Part shown: in pieces, positions 1-12,444 of the stretch
Numbering within the stretch: the first letter of the stretch is position 1
Layout: each line of letters starts with the position of its first letter
Assembly (NCBI GenBank): GCA_030248135.1
Contig: JASANC010004652.1
Span: 88,599 to 152,598, forward strand
Source: Theristus sp. LFF4_11
Lineage: Eukaryota; Nematoda; Chromadorea; Monhysterida; Xyalidae
Length of the DNA stretch: 64,000 nt
Direction: 5' to 3'
Notes under the pieces: generated by a model
Database searches by the model: none
What the model was told of the DNA's origin: nothing
The model's input: the letters and a program-made list of their open reading frames with translations, nothing else
Position numbers and translations under genes: made by a program

Positions 1-332
1 CATGCCAATTTGTGTGTACGAGCATGAAAACCAATGAGCCAATGACACTGTTGATTGGCTGCGTTCAGATTTTATTTAAAACACACTTGATTGGCCCCAA
101 TTGACCCAAAAAAGAACGTCTTTCTAAACTCTTTAAAAATCTTGTGCTCTTAACTCCTTGAAAATGGACCTTAATAAACTATGAATTCAGTTTAGCAAAA
201 TTATTCTTCGCGCTCATTTCGAGGATGGAAATTATTAATTACAGACCCAAACGAACCTCTAAACAGTGTAAACAGCGGGCTGTCACCGTAGAGTCGTTCG
301 CAGACTTCCCCCAGCGTTCCTTTGTCGCCGCA
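1..332. other. No gene seen
   Basis: AT-rich sequence without a convincing exon; it borders the long inverted repeat that starts at 333. Confidence 0.5.
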
Positions 333-1366
333 ATTATCTAAAAATGCGGGAGACGCATATAAAAAGAGGAATATGGCCTTGTGTAAGCAGTGAAAGACTT
401 GGCTCGACAACCTTTTCAAGTCTCTGATGTGGTACACACGGATACAAGTACATAAGAGTCATATTTTTGCGCCGCGTTTGTTGTTTACAAGCTTGTTGAA
501 AAGCGTAAAAATTTTGAAGTTATCTAGATATTTTTCAATTGTCCTCTTCAGTTTAGTCTAAAATCACATCATGTGCGAAATTCTGTACAGCATGGCCGAA
601 TAAATGAGGCAGTCCATCAAGGCGGGATTAGTCGCTGACTAGGAGTTGTCTTTTTCAAAAATGCCAACATAATTTCCAATCATGTGTGCAAGGGAGAAAG
701 AATGAACAGAATAATACGGATAATCCATTAGCTTAAAAAACGCGTCAAATTTGGCATACAATTTGGTTTCTGAACTTCTTTTTCTTTTATTCAAAATTCG
801 CGCGCTCCTTGCACCCTGAAAAAAGCTGCCATGTTTAATCGGCTATACTGTAAATTCTGTGCAAAAAACAGAAACATCAGAGATTGCAAAACATTGCTGC
901 ATGTAGCTTTATCGTTGTTGCTAACGTACGCACCGCTGTGCATACAGCAGCACCAGTGCAAAAAGTGTTGTCTTCCGTTGATTTTCACCCTTTTTACCAA
1001 ACTCTTGTGACAGGATAAACCGGTGAGTCATTGCCACAGAAGGAGACCTTGCGTTCCCAATGCCTCTGCGATACACTTTGTGCAAACCAGTGTCAGCGAT
1101 CTAAAGTCTGATCGTTATTTTAGTGGTTTTAGAGGTCGCTAAATGCTAGAAAAAGGCAAATGTGAAAGTTTCATTTGTCTACAATGTACGAGGGTTGCCA
1201 CTTGCAACCTAAATAAAAAATAAACGGCGCAAAAATATGACTCTTATGTACTTGTATCCGTGTGTACCACATCAGAGACTTGAAAAGGTTGTCGAGCCAA
1301 GTCTTTCACTGCTTACACAAGGCCATATTCCTCTTTTTATATGCGTCTCCCGCATTTTTAGATAAT
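333..1366. repeat. Long inverted repeat element with 142-bp arms
   Basis: Positions 333-474 recur as the reverse complement at 1225-1366; I could find no mismatch by eye. The 750-bp loop contains an unrelated Tc1/mariner-like MITE at 588-850. The structure fits a foldback or long-TIR DNA transposon, or a recent inverted duplication. No transposase frame and no clear target duplication is visible at the outer ends. Confidence 0.85.
588..850. mobile_element. Tc1/mariner-like MITE, copy 1
   Basis: The element starts CAGCATGGCCGAATAAA, ends TTTAATCGGCTATACTG and is flanked by TA on both sides, the target site used by Tc1/mariner transposons. It is about 263 bp, has no coding capacity, and a homologous copy lies at 7857-8126. 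It is nested in the loop of the 333-1366 inverted repeat, so it inserted after (or was carried by) that element. Confidence 0.75.
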
Positions 1367-1424
1367 ATTCTGACTTTTACATAAGCCCCGAAGGTCGGAC
1401 CAAAATCACAATACGTTGGGCACA

Positions 1425-3080
1425 CAACTCAGGTTTTTCATTTTTCGTTTTTAGGCCAATTTCGTCTATGCTATTTCTACGGCCGATTCGCCCAAAATCG
1501 TCACGATTCAGTACCTAGAAATTGCTCACATAAGAAAACTGACCCAAAAGCCGTGATCGGCGCAATGAATTACCATAGAAAACACCGACTTCTTGTTTTT
1601 CATTTCTGGACCGGTTTCACTAAATTCCACGGCCGATTCGCCCGAAATCGTCACGATTCGGTATCTATAGTTGCTCACATGAAAAAACTATCACAAAATC
1701 CGTGATCAGTGTATTTAATTACCATGGAAAACACCGTTTTTTTTGTTTTTCATTTCTGGACCAATTTCGCCAATTTCCACGGCCGATTCGCCCGAAATCG
1801 TCACGATTCAGTATCTAGAGTTGCTCACATAAAAAAACTAACACAAAATCCGTGATCAGCGCATTGAATTACCCTGGAAAACATCCTTTTCTTATTTTTC
1901 GTTTCTGGACCGATTTCGCCAATTTCCACGGCCGATTCGCCCGAAATCGTCACGATTCAGTATCTAGAGTTGCTCACGTAAGAAAACTAACCCAAAATCC
2001 GTAATCAGCGCATTGAATTACCCTGGAAAACATCCTTTTCTTGTTTTTCGTTTCTGGACCGATTTCGCCAATTTCGACGGCCGATTCGCCCGAAATCGTC
2101 ACGATTCGGTATCTAGAGTTGCTCACATAAGAAAACTAACCCAAAATCCGTGATCGGCGCAATGAATTACCATGGAAAACACCGACTTCTTGTTTTTAAT
2201 TTCTGGACCGGTTTCACTAAATTCGACGGCCGATTCGCCCGAAATCATCACGATTCGGTATTTAGAGTTGCTCACATAAAAAAACTAACACAAAATCTGT
2301 GATCAGTGTATTTAATTACCACGGAAAACACCGTTTTTTTTGTTTTTCATTTCTGGACCGATTTCGCCAATTTCCACGGCCGATTCGCCCGAAATCGTCA
2401 CGATTCAGCATCTAGAGTTGCTTACATAAAAAACTAACCCAAAATCCGTGATCAGCGCATTGAATTACCAAGGAAAACACCCTTTTCTTGTTTTTCGTTT
2501 CTGGACCGATTTCGCCAATTTCGACAGCCGATTCGCCCGAAATCGTCACGATTCAGTATCTAGAGTTGCTCACGTAAGAAAACTAACCGAAAATCCGTGA
2601 TCAGCGCATTGAATTACCCTGGAAAACACCTTTTTCTTGTTTTTCGTTTCTGGACCGATGTCGCCAATTTCGACGGCCGATTCGCCCGAAATCGTCACGA
2701 TTCGGTATCTAGAGTTGCTCACATAAGAAAACTAACCCAAAATCCGTGATCAGCGGATTGAATTACATTGGAAAACATAGTTTTCTTGTTTTTCATTTCT
2801 AGACCGATTTCGCCGATTTCCACGGCCGATTCGCCCGAAATCGACACGATTCAGTATATAGAGTTGCTCACGTAAGAAAACTAACCCAAAATCCGTGATC
2901 AGCGCATTGAATTACCCTGGAAAACAATCTTTTCTTGTTTTTCGTTTCTGGACCGATTTCGCCAATTTCGACGGCCGATTCGCCCGAAATCGTCACGATT
3001 CATCATCTAGAGTTGCTCACGTAAGAAAACTAGCCCAAAATCCGTGATCAGCGCATTGAATTACTACGGACTAGACCTTT
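1425..3080. repeat. Satellite array, about 149-bp unit, 11 copies
   Basis: The anchor GGCCGATTCGCCC (one unit has a variant) recurs near 1481, 1631, 1781, 1930, 2079, 2228, 2378, 2526, 2675, 2824 and 2973, a spacing of 148-150 bp. Each unit also carries CGAAATCGTCACGATTC, a run like AGTTGCTCACATAAG and GAATTACC. Units differ by point changes of a few percent. No frame stays open across units, so I see no coding role. Confidence 0.92.
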
Positions 3081-3475
3081 TTCCTACTATTTTTCGCAGC
3101 TCAGACAAAATTTGTAAGAGTGAAAAACTGATACCCAGTCAAAATGCTACGAACTTTCAAAGAATGCACAATTTTGACTCAAAAAAGTGCCCGGGCAAAA
3201 AAATTAACTAAATTTTCAAAAAATACGGATGAAATTACCCTAGGAAACATTTTTGTTCAACTGTGAAAGTGTCCCAGCTAAAAATTGAAAGGGCGAACAC
3301 TTAAAACCAGGTGAAAACCCTCCGAACAATTAAAAATGCCCAATTTTTACCCAAAAACAGGGTCGGGGTAAAAAATTAACCCAATTTTCAAAATCTCCGG
3401 GTGGAATTACCCCAGGGAACATTTTTGTTCGACTGTGAAAGTGTCGCAGGTAAAAATTTAAAGGGCGAACACATG
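3081..3475. repeat. Diverged tandem repeat, about 172-bp unit
   Basis: Two units of a related but longer repeat follow the satellite: AACATTTTTGTTC occurs at about 3246 and 3418, each followed by GTGAAAGTGTC and AAAGGGCGAACAC. The unit shares the GAATTACCC...GGAAACA stretch with the 149-bp satellite, suggesting common origin. Confidence 0.7.
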
Positions 3476-5897
3476 TTGATTACATACCTGAAAAAAAAAG
3501 GACAAAGGGAAAGAAGTAACACTGTTTTCAGAATAGGTTTTTCGTGTCTACAGCGTATGAAAAGTAGTCGAATAAAAAATTTTTCGCGGCTCCAAGCACA
3601 ACTTTGGGTGTTCGTTTCGTGTGCACGGAACCAAGTTTGTGGCTTATACTATGCTCGCTGGACGCAGCGAGCAAATTTGAAAAAAGCGCGCGAGGGGATA
3701 ACGGCTCATATTATGCGTGATGCGCTGTCCGCTCGCTGGCGCTCGCTCGCGCATCCGCATGATCATGAATTTCAAAATCACCATAACAATAATCGAGCGC
3801 AAAATTATCGCGCGACCTCAAACGGATTGCATTATCGTGTTTTGTTGTCGAAACTAAAACCACTGAACAACATTTTCATTTTGATGACGACCTCTATCAC
3901 CGATTAAGTACAGAAGCGCCTGTTGATTTCATTGATTGCCAAGTGGGTGATTGGTGAGTTCAAACGAGTAATCTGTGTGCTTCACTCGGTTGATGACGCG
4001 TGTGATGCGATTTGGGTGCAACACCACAAGATTTTTTCAACAATAAGTCAACCCCGTTGTCTGATTTCCATTTCTTAACTCTTAATCACAGTTAAAGTCA
4101 AGCAGTTTTTGATTCGCAATTGATGAAAAAATATTAATTCCCCAATCATTGACATTGACACAAATGTATCGTGTGACAAGGCAAAACAAATGATCACTGA
4201 CCCACCACGGGCAACAATAACTCTACGGTAGATTACGATATTTGCAGTGAAATACCAAATTCAGAACGCCCATCGCGCATCGTGGTGATCATTTTCGGTC
4301 ATTTCACTGATCTGATAGCCGCAAATTGTTACCTTTGTGAACGCACATATCGGTTACCAGGGGGCAATTTAGACGCGCTGTTTTTCCGTTCGTTTGCCGC
4401 GAATGTTTGTTCATTTCAGAGGCCCTTTCCCAGAATGTACTAAAAATTGATTGAAATCACTGCTAACAACAAAAGCAGTGCCCACCGCGCCGATTGATAA
4501 CAAATGCTGCCCCATCACTCTCTTTATCCAGCATTATTCATGCATCCAATCTCAGAATCAAACTCAAGCGACTCAAAATCTCATCAACTCAACCAGCTAA
4601 GGTTATACAACTTGAATGAGCGCAATGAAAGCGAGGCGAAGTACAGTACAAGAAACCCGTTAACAAAAGATACACGCGGAAGTTCAACTACTATTCAGAA
4701 CTCTTGTGTGATCCTTATTGAGTCAAAAGCTATAGAAATACAGCGTGGTCGTTACGTTCGAAATTGTGGTTTTGATTTGTTGCTGAGCATTTGCGCAGTT
4801 CCCGCCGGTTTGAAGTTGAATTATGAAAGCACACAGCCGAGCGAGCGCGCGCTCGTGTATTCCTGATCAGGATCGCTTTAATGCATAAGATATAGCCCCG
4901 AAAGCAAATGACACGGGTACATGCTTGCATTTCATTTTCAGTCAAGAGTCCCTCGCAAGATTCTCAGCTAGACTCTCAGCGCCCAGCGAATAAAACTGAA
5001 AATCTGCGTGCTGGCTGCTCTGTCTTTCACCAGCGCTGACCACACAAAACGGAACACGAATCCGTCATGGAAACCTGTTTCGAATTTCACTCGGCTGCGC
5101 CCGTTCGAAACTCAAATGTACACATGTCTGGTTTTGGTCATTTCTGGCCCGTTCGTTCCGAGCCGTGAACGTTGTTGGCGTAAAAATGGCAACGATATGA
5201 TGTGATCTGTGTCTGTGTATGCGCGGCACAGTACTCATGATTATGCGCCTTTGGATTTGCGTTCCCGTGTTTAGTCAGCAGGTTTTCTCCGTCGTGTCTG
5301 CCGTTATTATAATTTCGAATGTAGTTTGGACCCGTGACATTACAAGAGACGCGGCGAAACACGTTGTTGAGTGTGCGGTTACATAACCAATTATATGACG
5401 AATGAGCCGCTGCACAAACACAGCAAAAACGGAATACAGCAATCTTGCAGTCGACTTAACGGCATCATTTCAAAACCGGGGCAACACATTGGAAAAGCTG
5501 AAGATGACTATTGGCACAGTTGAAATTGCTGGACGGCTGTTTTTGAAGTGATCCGTTGGTTTGGCAGAAAAAAACGAGAGAATCAGGCACTGTCACATTT
5601 CCAAAAAAATGAGTTCTTGTAAGGATACAAACAATCGATTTAGAAATCCGATCTAAGACACAAACACGGAAACCAACCCAGGAACGATTCTCACAGTTCA
5701 ACGCAAAAATAAGGAACCACGCTCCAATAAGCCGTATCATCAAACGCTCAAAAAACAAGCAGACGAAACATGCGAATGCTCCCTACTCCTTCTCAAATGC
5801 TTACGATACTCCAACTTCACACATCAATGCAATCACAGAACCAGTTCTAAAGTTGACAAGTTAGAAATTAAAAAGAAAACAAGCAGAGAATGCTGAC
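3476..5897. other. No supported gene
   Basis: Short open stretches exist on both strands (for example minus 5465-5758) but none shows a recognisable domain with splice sites. The lower exons of the secreted-protein gene whose exon is at 5898-6060 may lie here unseen. Confidence 0.4.
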
Positions 5898-6060
5898 GTG
5901 TGCAGCTCGAACAGATATCGCCTGTAGCCATCGGAGTCGACGCAGCGTCCCTTGCCGCTGATCGAGTCTCGGTCGAGTCTGAGCGGGCTACCACCCCTCT
6001 CGTACTGGTACCAGTGGCCGTGCCACGCTGCATCCAGCTGACAGAAGCCGCCGCCGTCGC
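5898..6060 (-). CDS. Internal exon of a secreted-type Cys/Trp protein (DUF7044-like)
   Basis: On the minus strand a GC-rich stretch follows an acceptor TTTCAG (6061-6063) and ends before GTCAGC (5892-5897). In the frame that starts with two bases it encodes about 54 residues including GFCQLDAAWHGHWYQY and ISGKGRCVDSDGYRRYL. The order Cys, Trp-x-Gly-x-Trp, then KGRC and a Gly-Tyr core resembles the DUF7044 type of module found in arthropod and nematode secreted proteins; this is from memory of the family pattern, not a search. The first and following exons were not located, so gene limits, signal peptide and function are unknown. Flanking sequence is AT-rich intron-like DNA. Confidence 0.6.
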
Positions 6061-7856
6061 CTGAAATTGTAATCAGAACACAATTATTATTAACGGGAAT
6101 GAAGTTTGTTTTTGTGGACTTTCTTGCAGAATACGGAACACAGAAGTTTTATGACTGTTATGCAGAATATTTTTTGTTAAAAATTCCGTTCAGTGCTGGA
6201 CTGAGTTGAATTTACGTGTCTTTTGACTTGTTGACAAATTTTCAGTACTTGTTTTTTTGAGATAATTGGTTTTGTCATCAGAAAAGAAGTCGGAATAGTG
6301 GTGGAAACTTGGAAAGGCAACCGGCTGCTAGATGGTAGTGGCTGGTCTTGGTGGTGTTGTGTTTTTTGTGCCATGTTCGTCTTCTCAGAAACGATAATTC
6401 GTTTTACTCAAATTGTATAGTTCTTGAAGTTTCAAGTGCAATTTCGTGTACACGTGCGTGTTCTCAGAATGTTCTGATGGTCCTTCAAAACACAAAAACC
6501 ATATATTTCCCATTTTCCACTCAAACGCGTTTCAGCGTACAATAGATGCATGACTCAGTCCGTTTTTTCATACGTTCCGTTGATATGTTTCTCTCGCTAC
6601 CGTAATTGTACTACCAAAAACTACCCAATCGACCATTATTTTTCTATTATAATTTTTTAGCCTGAAAACCTCGACAGTTTGCCTTGGCGTTCGTTCAATC
6701 AAACCAATACATATTGATTTTTTGATTTTCCAACAGAAAATTCGGCAGGGCAGATGTTTTCAGTGCTGTTTTTTTTGTTCAGCTTGCGAATTCAACAGAT
6801 TGCGCTTCGTCTCTCTTCTTGGATATATACTTTTGGGAGATGACCTTGGAAATAAAGCGAAACACACATACATAATGCATGCACAATTAGACTCCACAAA
6901 CGCCGCCTATAAACGTTTATTTCTCGGTCGTTTCGATTTTCTGCCACTCAAACAGAGCGAGGCAACACAGACACAAGCCGGGCGTTCACATGTTGAATTA
7001 CTGGCAATCACGGCTTGCCGAAAAGTCAAATGGACCGCAGGCCAGTCAGACGGTCTCCTAAAACAAACCGTGCACATCCAGTGTCACATCTTCTCAGAAT
7101 AGCAATCACTACACAGAAAGACAATACAATATGAAGAGTCTCCATGATCTGTTCTTCTTCGCTCCATTCCCCCGCCAATTTCCTTGGGGACGCTCAATTT
7201 CGCGCTTTTTATTGCTGCCCATTAAATTTCACGCGCGCGTTTCTGCCTCCCTCGGGCACCGACTTTCGGTCAAAGATTTCGCGTTTTTTTGTGACAAGCA
7301 ACCGTTTTATTGCGCGCGCGATGTCGAAGAGAAAAACTTGACAAACTGTACAAAGGCTTTACAGAAATCACAGTGTGTATGTGTTTACCAAGCCAAGGCT
7401 ATCTATCGCATGGACAGCTCACACAGACACAATAAGTTTATCGCTCAGCAATAAAGCTTTGATTTTTATCTGTCTACAAACGACAATTTATTCGATCTCT
7501 ATGCGGGTTGCCATATGGTTTCAAATGGTTGTGCTGCCATGATTCGAATTTCACGCTTGAAATTGCCAGTGCGTGTGCGATTTTGCCCGATCTTCACACG
7601 CTTGACGAGATTTGCACCAAAATCCAGCAAAATGTTTAACAACGCAACACAGACGATCACAAATGACTGGAAGGGTTTTGAACCCCAACGATTCGTGGGG
7701 GGTTTTCTGGAGAATGTCGGTGTCAAGATAAATGCATGGTGCATTTTGTTAGACTTTTGTTTTTAATCCTTTTTGGCAACGGCCACCAACTGCTTTTGTA
7801 GAACATAACTTGCACGCCCATTCCTACCACATTGCACTCACGTTTTCTATCAAGTA
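6061..7856. other. No supported gene
   Basis: AT-rich sequence, probably intron or intergenic DNA upstream of the 5898-6060 exon. No signal-peptide exon could be identified. Confidence 0.4.
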
Positions 7857-8126
7857 CAGTATGGCCGAATAAATATGGCAGTCTCATTCAAGGCGAGATT
7901 AGTCGCAGACTAGGAGTTTCCTTCCTCAAAAATGATAAGATATCCGCCAATCGGCTGTGCAAAAGTGAAATAATGAACAGAATAGCACGAATTACCAATT
8001 AATTTTCAGAAACATGTAAAATTTGACACGCAGTTGATGGGTTTCTGAACAACTTTTTTCTTTGATTCAAATTTCGCGCGCTCCTTGCACCCTGAAAAAA
8101 GCTGCCATGTTTAAACGGTCATACTG
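7857..8126. mobile_element. Tc1/mariner-like MITE, copy 2
   Basis: Homologous to 588-850 along its whole length, same orientation. It starts CAGTATGGCCGAATAAA after TA and ends AAACGGTCATACTG; the right flank is TC instead of TA, one base decayed. The best conserved block is CGCGCGCTCCTTGCACCCTG close to the right end. Confidence 0.75.
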
Positions 8127-11100
8127 TCAGCTGAATAGAACCTCGACTCTGCAAAGAGCAGACAAAATTTCTTCGAACGACGTTTTGGTAGCTATGGCAA
8201 TCTCGCTTTGTTGGTTGGTTGTACTTTACATTTTTTTTGATTAACGCAAAATCTGGCACATAGTCCCACAGGTTCAATTAACAACAACCATCCCCAAACA
8301 ATCAGCTCACGAGAACAGTAACACACCGTGCACTGAAAAACAGTTCAGTGGGCAGCTTTTGTGCTGAAAAATGGCGTGATACATCAAGACAAGAGACACA
8401 GACCCTAGCAGTGCCTGCCATCGCTCGAAACTCTGCACAAATTGCAAAATGCCTTCATATTTTTCCATTGTGCTCCACGCAAAACATAACTATACTTGCG
8501 CATACATGAACATGATTCAAAACACCACAGGATGACATGACACACGCAAAGTAATGTACAACAATGGGCGAAACTCGCTTTTCTGGCTCGCACATCGCGC
8601 GGCGAAAAACAAAAAGGCTAATCATTCATTTTCAAAATGTAATACATGTCATGTGCGCACAATGTGGGCATTATGCGGCCATTGATCATGCTACAGCAGC
8701 ATAAGCTGCACGTTCATTGGTTGCTGTTTTGCGACAGCATCGCCCTGTTGACGTTGTCACCCAAGTGGACCTGTCTGACCACAGTTTCATGTCCATTTTG
8801 GCGACCCGAAGTCGCTGACGACAGACAAAAACACGTTTTCAATAATTTATTGACAAACTTTATGGGATCATTACCGAATTTTACGGGTGATTCACGCGTT
8901 TGCGAAGTGATTACTGACTAGAGCGTCATAAATGCGCATGTGCACAACCAAAAAAAAACAAAAAAAAACCGGCAACTGTGTTCCATAGGGACGATAGAGT
9001 CGATAGTCAGTTAGCAGTTCTTCTATAACATGCACAATTTGAAATTTATTCCGACAGTTTGGCGTTCAGTTTTTATAGTCGGCAATTAGAGGGTGGGAGC
9101 TTGCTTGTTTTATGAGCCGACATGTCCAATTCAGCCAGCATATTTCGGTTGAATTGAATATTTTAAACATACCGAAGCCATATGACGGCACTGTTTAATG
9201 GTGGTGATTTTTTTGAAAACAAAACAAAACTCATCTTTATTTTTGAGTGATTTATGACAATCGTTCTCAAAATGTAAGCACCGGCTCTGAGCATGTCGCA
9301 TTTGCATGAGCCTAAATTTGCATTTTGATAAATGTGGGTTCTTTTCAACAATTCATGTGCGCTGGCTTCATGCACGTTTTCGTTCAAAAGCACAGAAAAC
9401 TGCAGGCTTTTCGTGTTTTGTAAGGTTGATGAAACAATGCATCACAACACACCCAGCATCCAAAAGAAACACTGAAGCTTTCACAAATGCGGTAATAGTG
9501 AATCTTCAGTTTGTAATGAAGAGTTATTCTGGCTCGAAATGACATGTTTCTCGAAAGCCATGTTGACTCATCATACCCGAATGGAAAGAATCTTGCGTTT
9601 CAGAAAAAAAGCTAAAAAATTACAGAGTAAACCGATGCAAACATAGTTGCCATCATCATTCTATCGCCAATGAAAATCGCCCAGCGCATCCGATATCATC
9701 ATAATTGAAGGTTTGAAGGCACACAGCAAAACCATGAATTGAATAACACGCCCTCCTTAGCACAGTCAGTGGTCCTTGAAACAATTCGCAAACCAGAAAA
9801 CATTGCCTGGCTCTCGCATATGGTTGTAAACCGTTTGAATTCCTCAATAAACGAATTATGGTTAGGCGAACGGAAGGAAGCGGTGGCGCGGATTACGCAA
9901 TGACGCATGCAAAAGTGACCACGCAATAAAAGAAAATCGAGTTCTCAAGGAATTCTTAACTTTCTTCATCCACAGTTGCATCATTTTTATTGCGCTTTTA
10001 CTGGTCGAAACCGTTAGTCCCTTTATTTCAATCTGACATTGCTAGCAGAACAATAAAGATTGTAATCTTTTCTTTTATCCCTGTTATTATTTTTATTGCA
10101 CCAATATAATCCAGCAATGTCAACTTTCAGCTGTAGTCTGCAAATTATGCAAATTTCCGCAAATCTCCTGCCATTCGTTCGATGTTCAAAATTTTATTTC
10201 ATACGCTAAGAGCCCATGCATGCGTATTTTGTAGCAAACCAGTTTCTGGCCAAACTAAAAACTACATTATAATACTGTACTATATTTTCATCGTTTGTCT
10301 GAAAAAGCACCCCAGAAATAATAACTTTGACTTTATATTTGCTTGTCACTAAATGCCAACTACCTATTTACTGACAAAAACCTGCTTCGCATGTCTGAGC
10401 TACAAAAACTTACATGAAATACATAACAACCTTGACGGGAAATTTGTTACTGTTGTTATGTTGCTACAATTTCTGCTAATCTGCCACTTGTCAAGATGCA
10501 AAAACGCACAGTACAATCCTCAGTTGTCAGAAAATACTCTAAACATACCATAACGCCAAAAACCGTTCAAAGAACGCACAACACTTTCATGGGGGCGGGG
10601 ACGCAAATCACAGTGACTCGTACAAAATTTGATGGATGAAGACTGTTGAAGACAAATGAACGAACGGCCAGAGATTCGTGTTCAAGATAAGCAAATAGTT
10701 CACTTGTATGCATTTGTAGGTCTCGGAACCAGGCGTGAAAAACAGTGCTGAAACGTGTGTCTAATCAACGTTGTAAAATGCACCGCTTCGTACTTTACAT
10801 TGAAAACATTATCATTATTACCGGCCATTATTTATTCAATTTATTGCCCGATCTTGTAGTGCCACCCACAAGTTTGGAAAACTATTCAGAAGTACAGAAA
10901 TGTTCAAATCACGTGCAACGTATATCCGTCAAATTGTTAGTCAATCTACTTTGAAAACGACCCTCCGACAATGACACCGTGTGAAGTAAAATACGGACAG
11001 TTTTCTGCACGCTCCACCCGTTGCAGTTTTTTTCATTATGTTTTTCAATATCATCTAAACGACAAGCTGCAGCGGCGCAGCACATGGTCATTACTACAAA

Positions 11101-11627
11101 GTCTTGCGTACGTTTGATGTTATGATGTTGGCAAAAAAGTAATAATCCATGCTCGGAGTAGCAGGTACCAAGTGTATGCACATACACACACATGCATTTA
11201 GAATGCATGAACCAGCCAGATTACACATGTATAGCAATAAGCCAGCCAAAGTCATAGCATGAGGCCTGATTTTCTTTCTCGGTTTTTCCATTCCTCGGTT
11301 TACTCCAGGATTACAAGGAAATTTTACGTCGTGCGTGTCCTATAGTATTCGACTCCTTTGTTTGCGTAACACACACAAAACCAGGCGGAAAAACGTAAAA
11401 ACTTTGCAAGCCATTTTCAGTTCCTTTGCAAAAATGCAAGCTGCAGCACGCACCGAAAGTGATAACCGCGGAGGGGGGGGCATGAGAGAACAGACTGGCA
11501 CCATAAAATCCACTGACACGCAACCTAAACTATCCGGTTTTTTTGGATGACAATTTTCTCGGCATTTCGAAAACTGTAAATATCAGAAAAACAAAAAAAA
11601 GAAAAGGAAAAAAAAATGCGAGAGCAG
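8127..11627. other. No supported gene
   Basis: About 3.5 kb of AT-rich DNA with only short open frames of ordinary composition. Nothing recognisable on either strand. Confidence 0.4.
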
Positions 11628-11769
11628 GACCAACCGAATTTCGTCTCAGGAAACGTCTGGTACTTGACGGAGCCATCGGCGGCGGCCACACTGAGCACAC
11701 TGGTGACCAACGTTACCAGCTTCCCCAGTACCATCGGAGGCCTCATGATGAATTCTCAAAAACACGTCT
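11628..11769 (+). CDS. Candidate exon, unrecognised
   Basis: A GC-rich island of about 140 bp lies between an acceptor-like GAGCAG and a strong donor CT/GTGAGT on the plus strand. More than one frame is open, and a minus-strand frame (MVLGKLVTLVTSVL...) looks like a signal peptide. I cannot decide strand or frame. It may belong with the exon at 12369. Confidence 0.25.
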
Positions 11770-12368
11770 GTGAGTTTGAACTCCACCAGTCACATGACCA
11801 GCCAATGGTGTTGTTTGTGGAACAAAAAACAGTCACAGTACTTCACAGAGGCAGTCTGTTGAACACCCGATCAGATGTGTTTTGCGGTCAGTCGGAAGTA
11901 AATTTGGCGTAAAATCGAGCTGCGACGCAGAAAACAAAATCACGCCGCTCGACTAAAGTCATCTGCGAGCAGAAAAACACATGAAAACAACTTTGGACTG
12001 CTTTCCGAGTATTATTCTGCGTGTATGCCAGTACACACACGGCGCTGCTACGGCTATTTGCGCGATTTTTGCGCGCGCGTTTCGTTCAAGTATAGTAATT
12101 GCTAATCGAATTTGTCGTTCAATTCAAATAACGTCGTCGCGCGATGCGAGTTTCGTGTATGTTGCCGTGAGTGTTTGATCATAAAATAAAATAAACTCCA
12201 CAATTCGTCGTCGCGTGCTGTTGCTGCTTCTGCGGTGTCGCTGTTATTTGGCGAATAAGCCTCATTTCGCGTGTTGCTCTCAGTTCGCCCGGCGTTGTCT
12301 TGCGTCGCGCGTTCAGGAGATGCGAGTTAGCGTTGTCTTATTTGAAAGACTGCGCAAAAATAGAGAAA

Positions 12369-12444
12369 ATGGCGAAAATGCGGCCCGAATCACGTGCACG
12401 ACTATCTGAAAACTTGGATCATTTCGAAAAGACAAAAAGACACG
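12369..12444 (+). CDS. Candidate first exon, unrecognised
   Basis: An ATG starts MAKMRPESRARLSENLDHF, a charged helical stretch, and the frame runs into a consensus donor CACG/GTATGT. About 25 residues; no domain is recognisable. Upstream sequence is GC-richer than the surroundings (TTGCTGCTTCTGCGG) as in a 5' UTR. Possible later exon at 13788-14006. Confidence 0.35.

Noticed and set aside
3401..3907. 168-codon frame near 3.4 kb
   Set aside because: It starts inside the 172-bp repeat, has no recognisable content or splice context.
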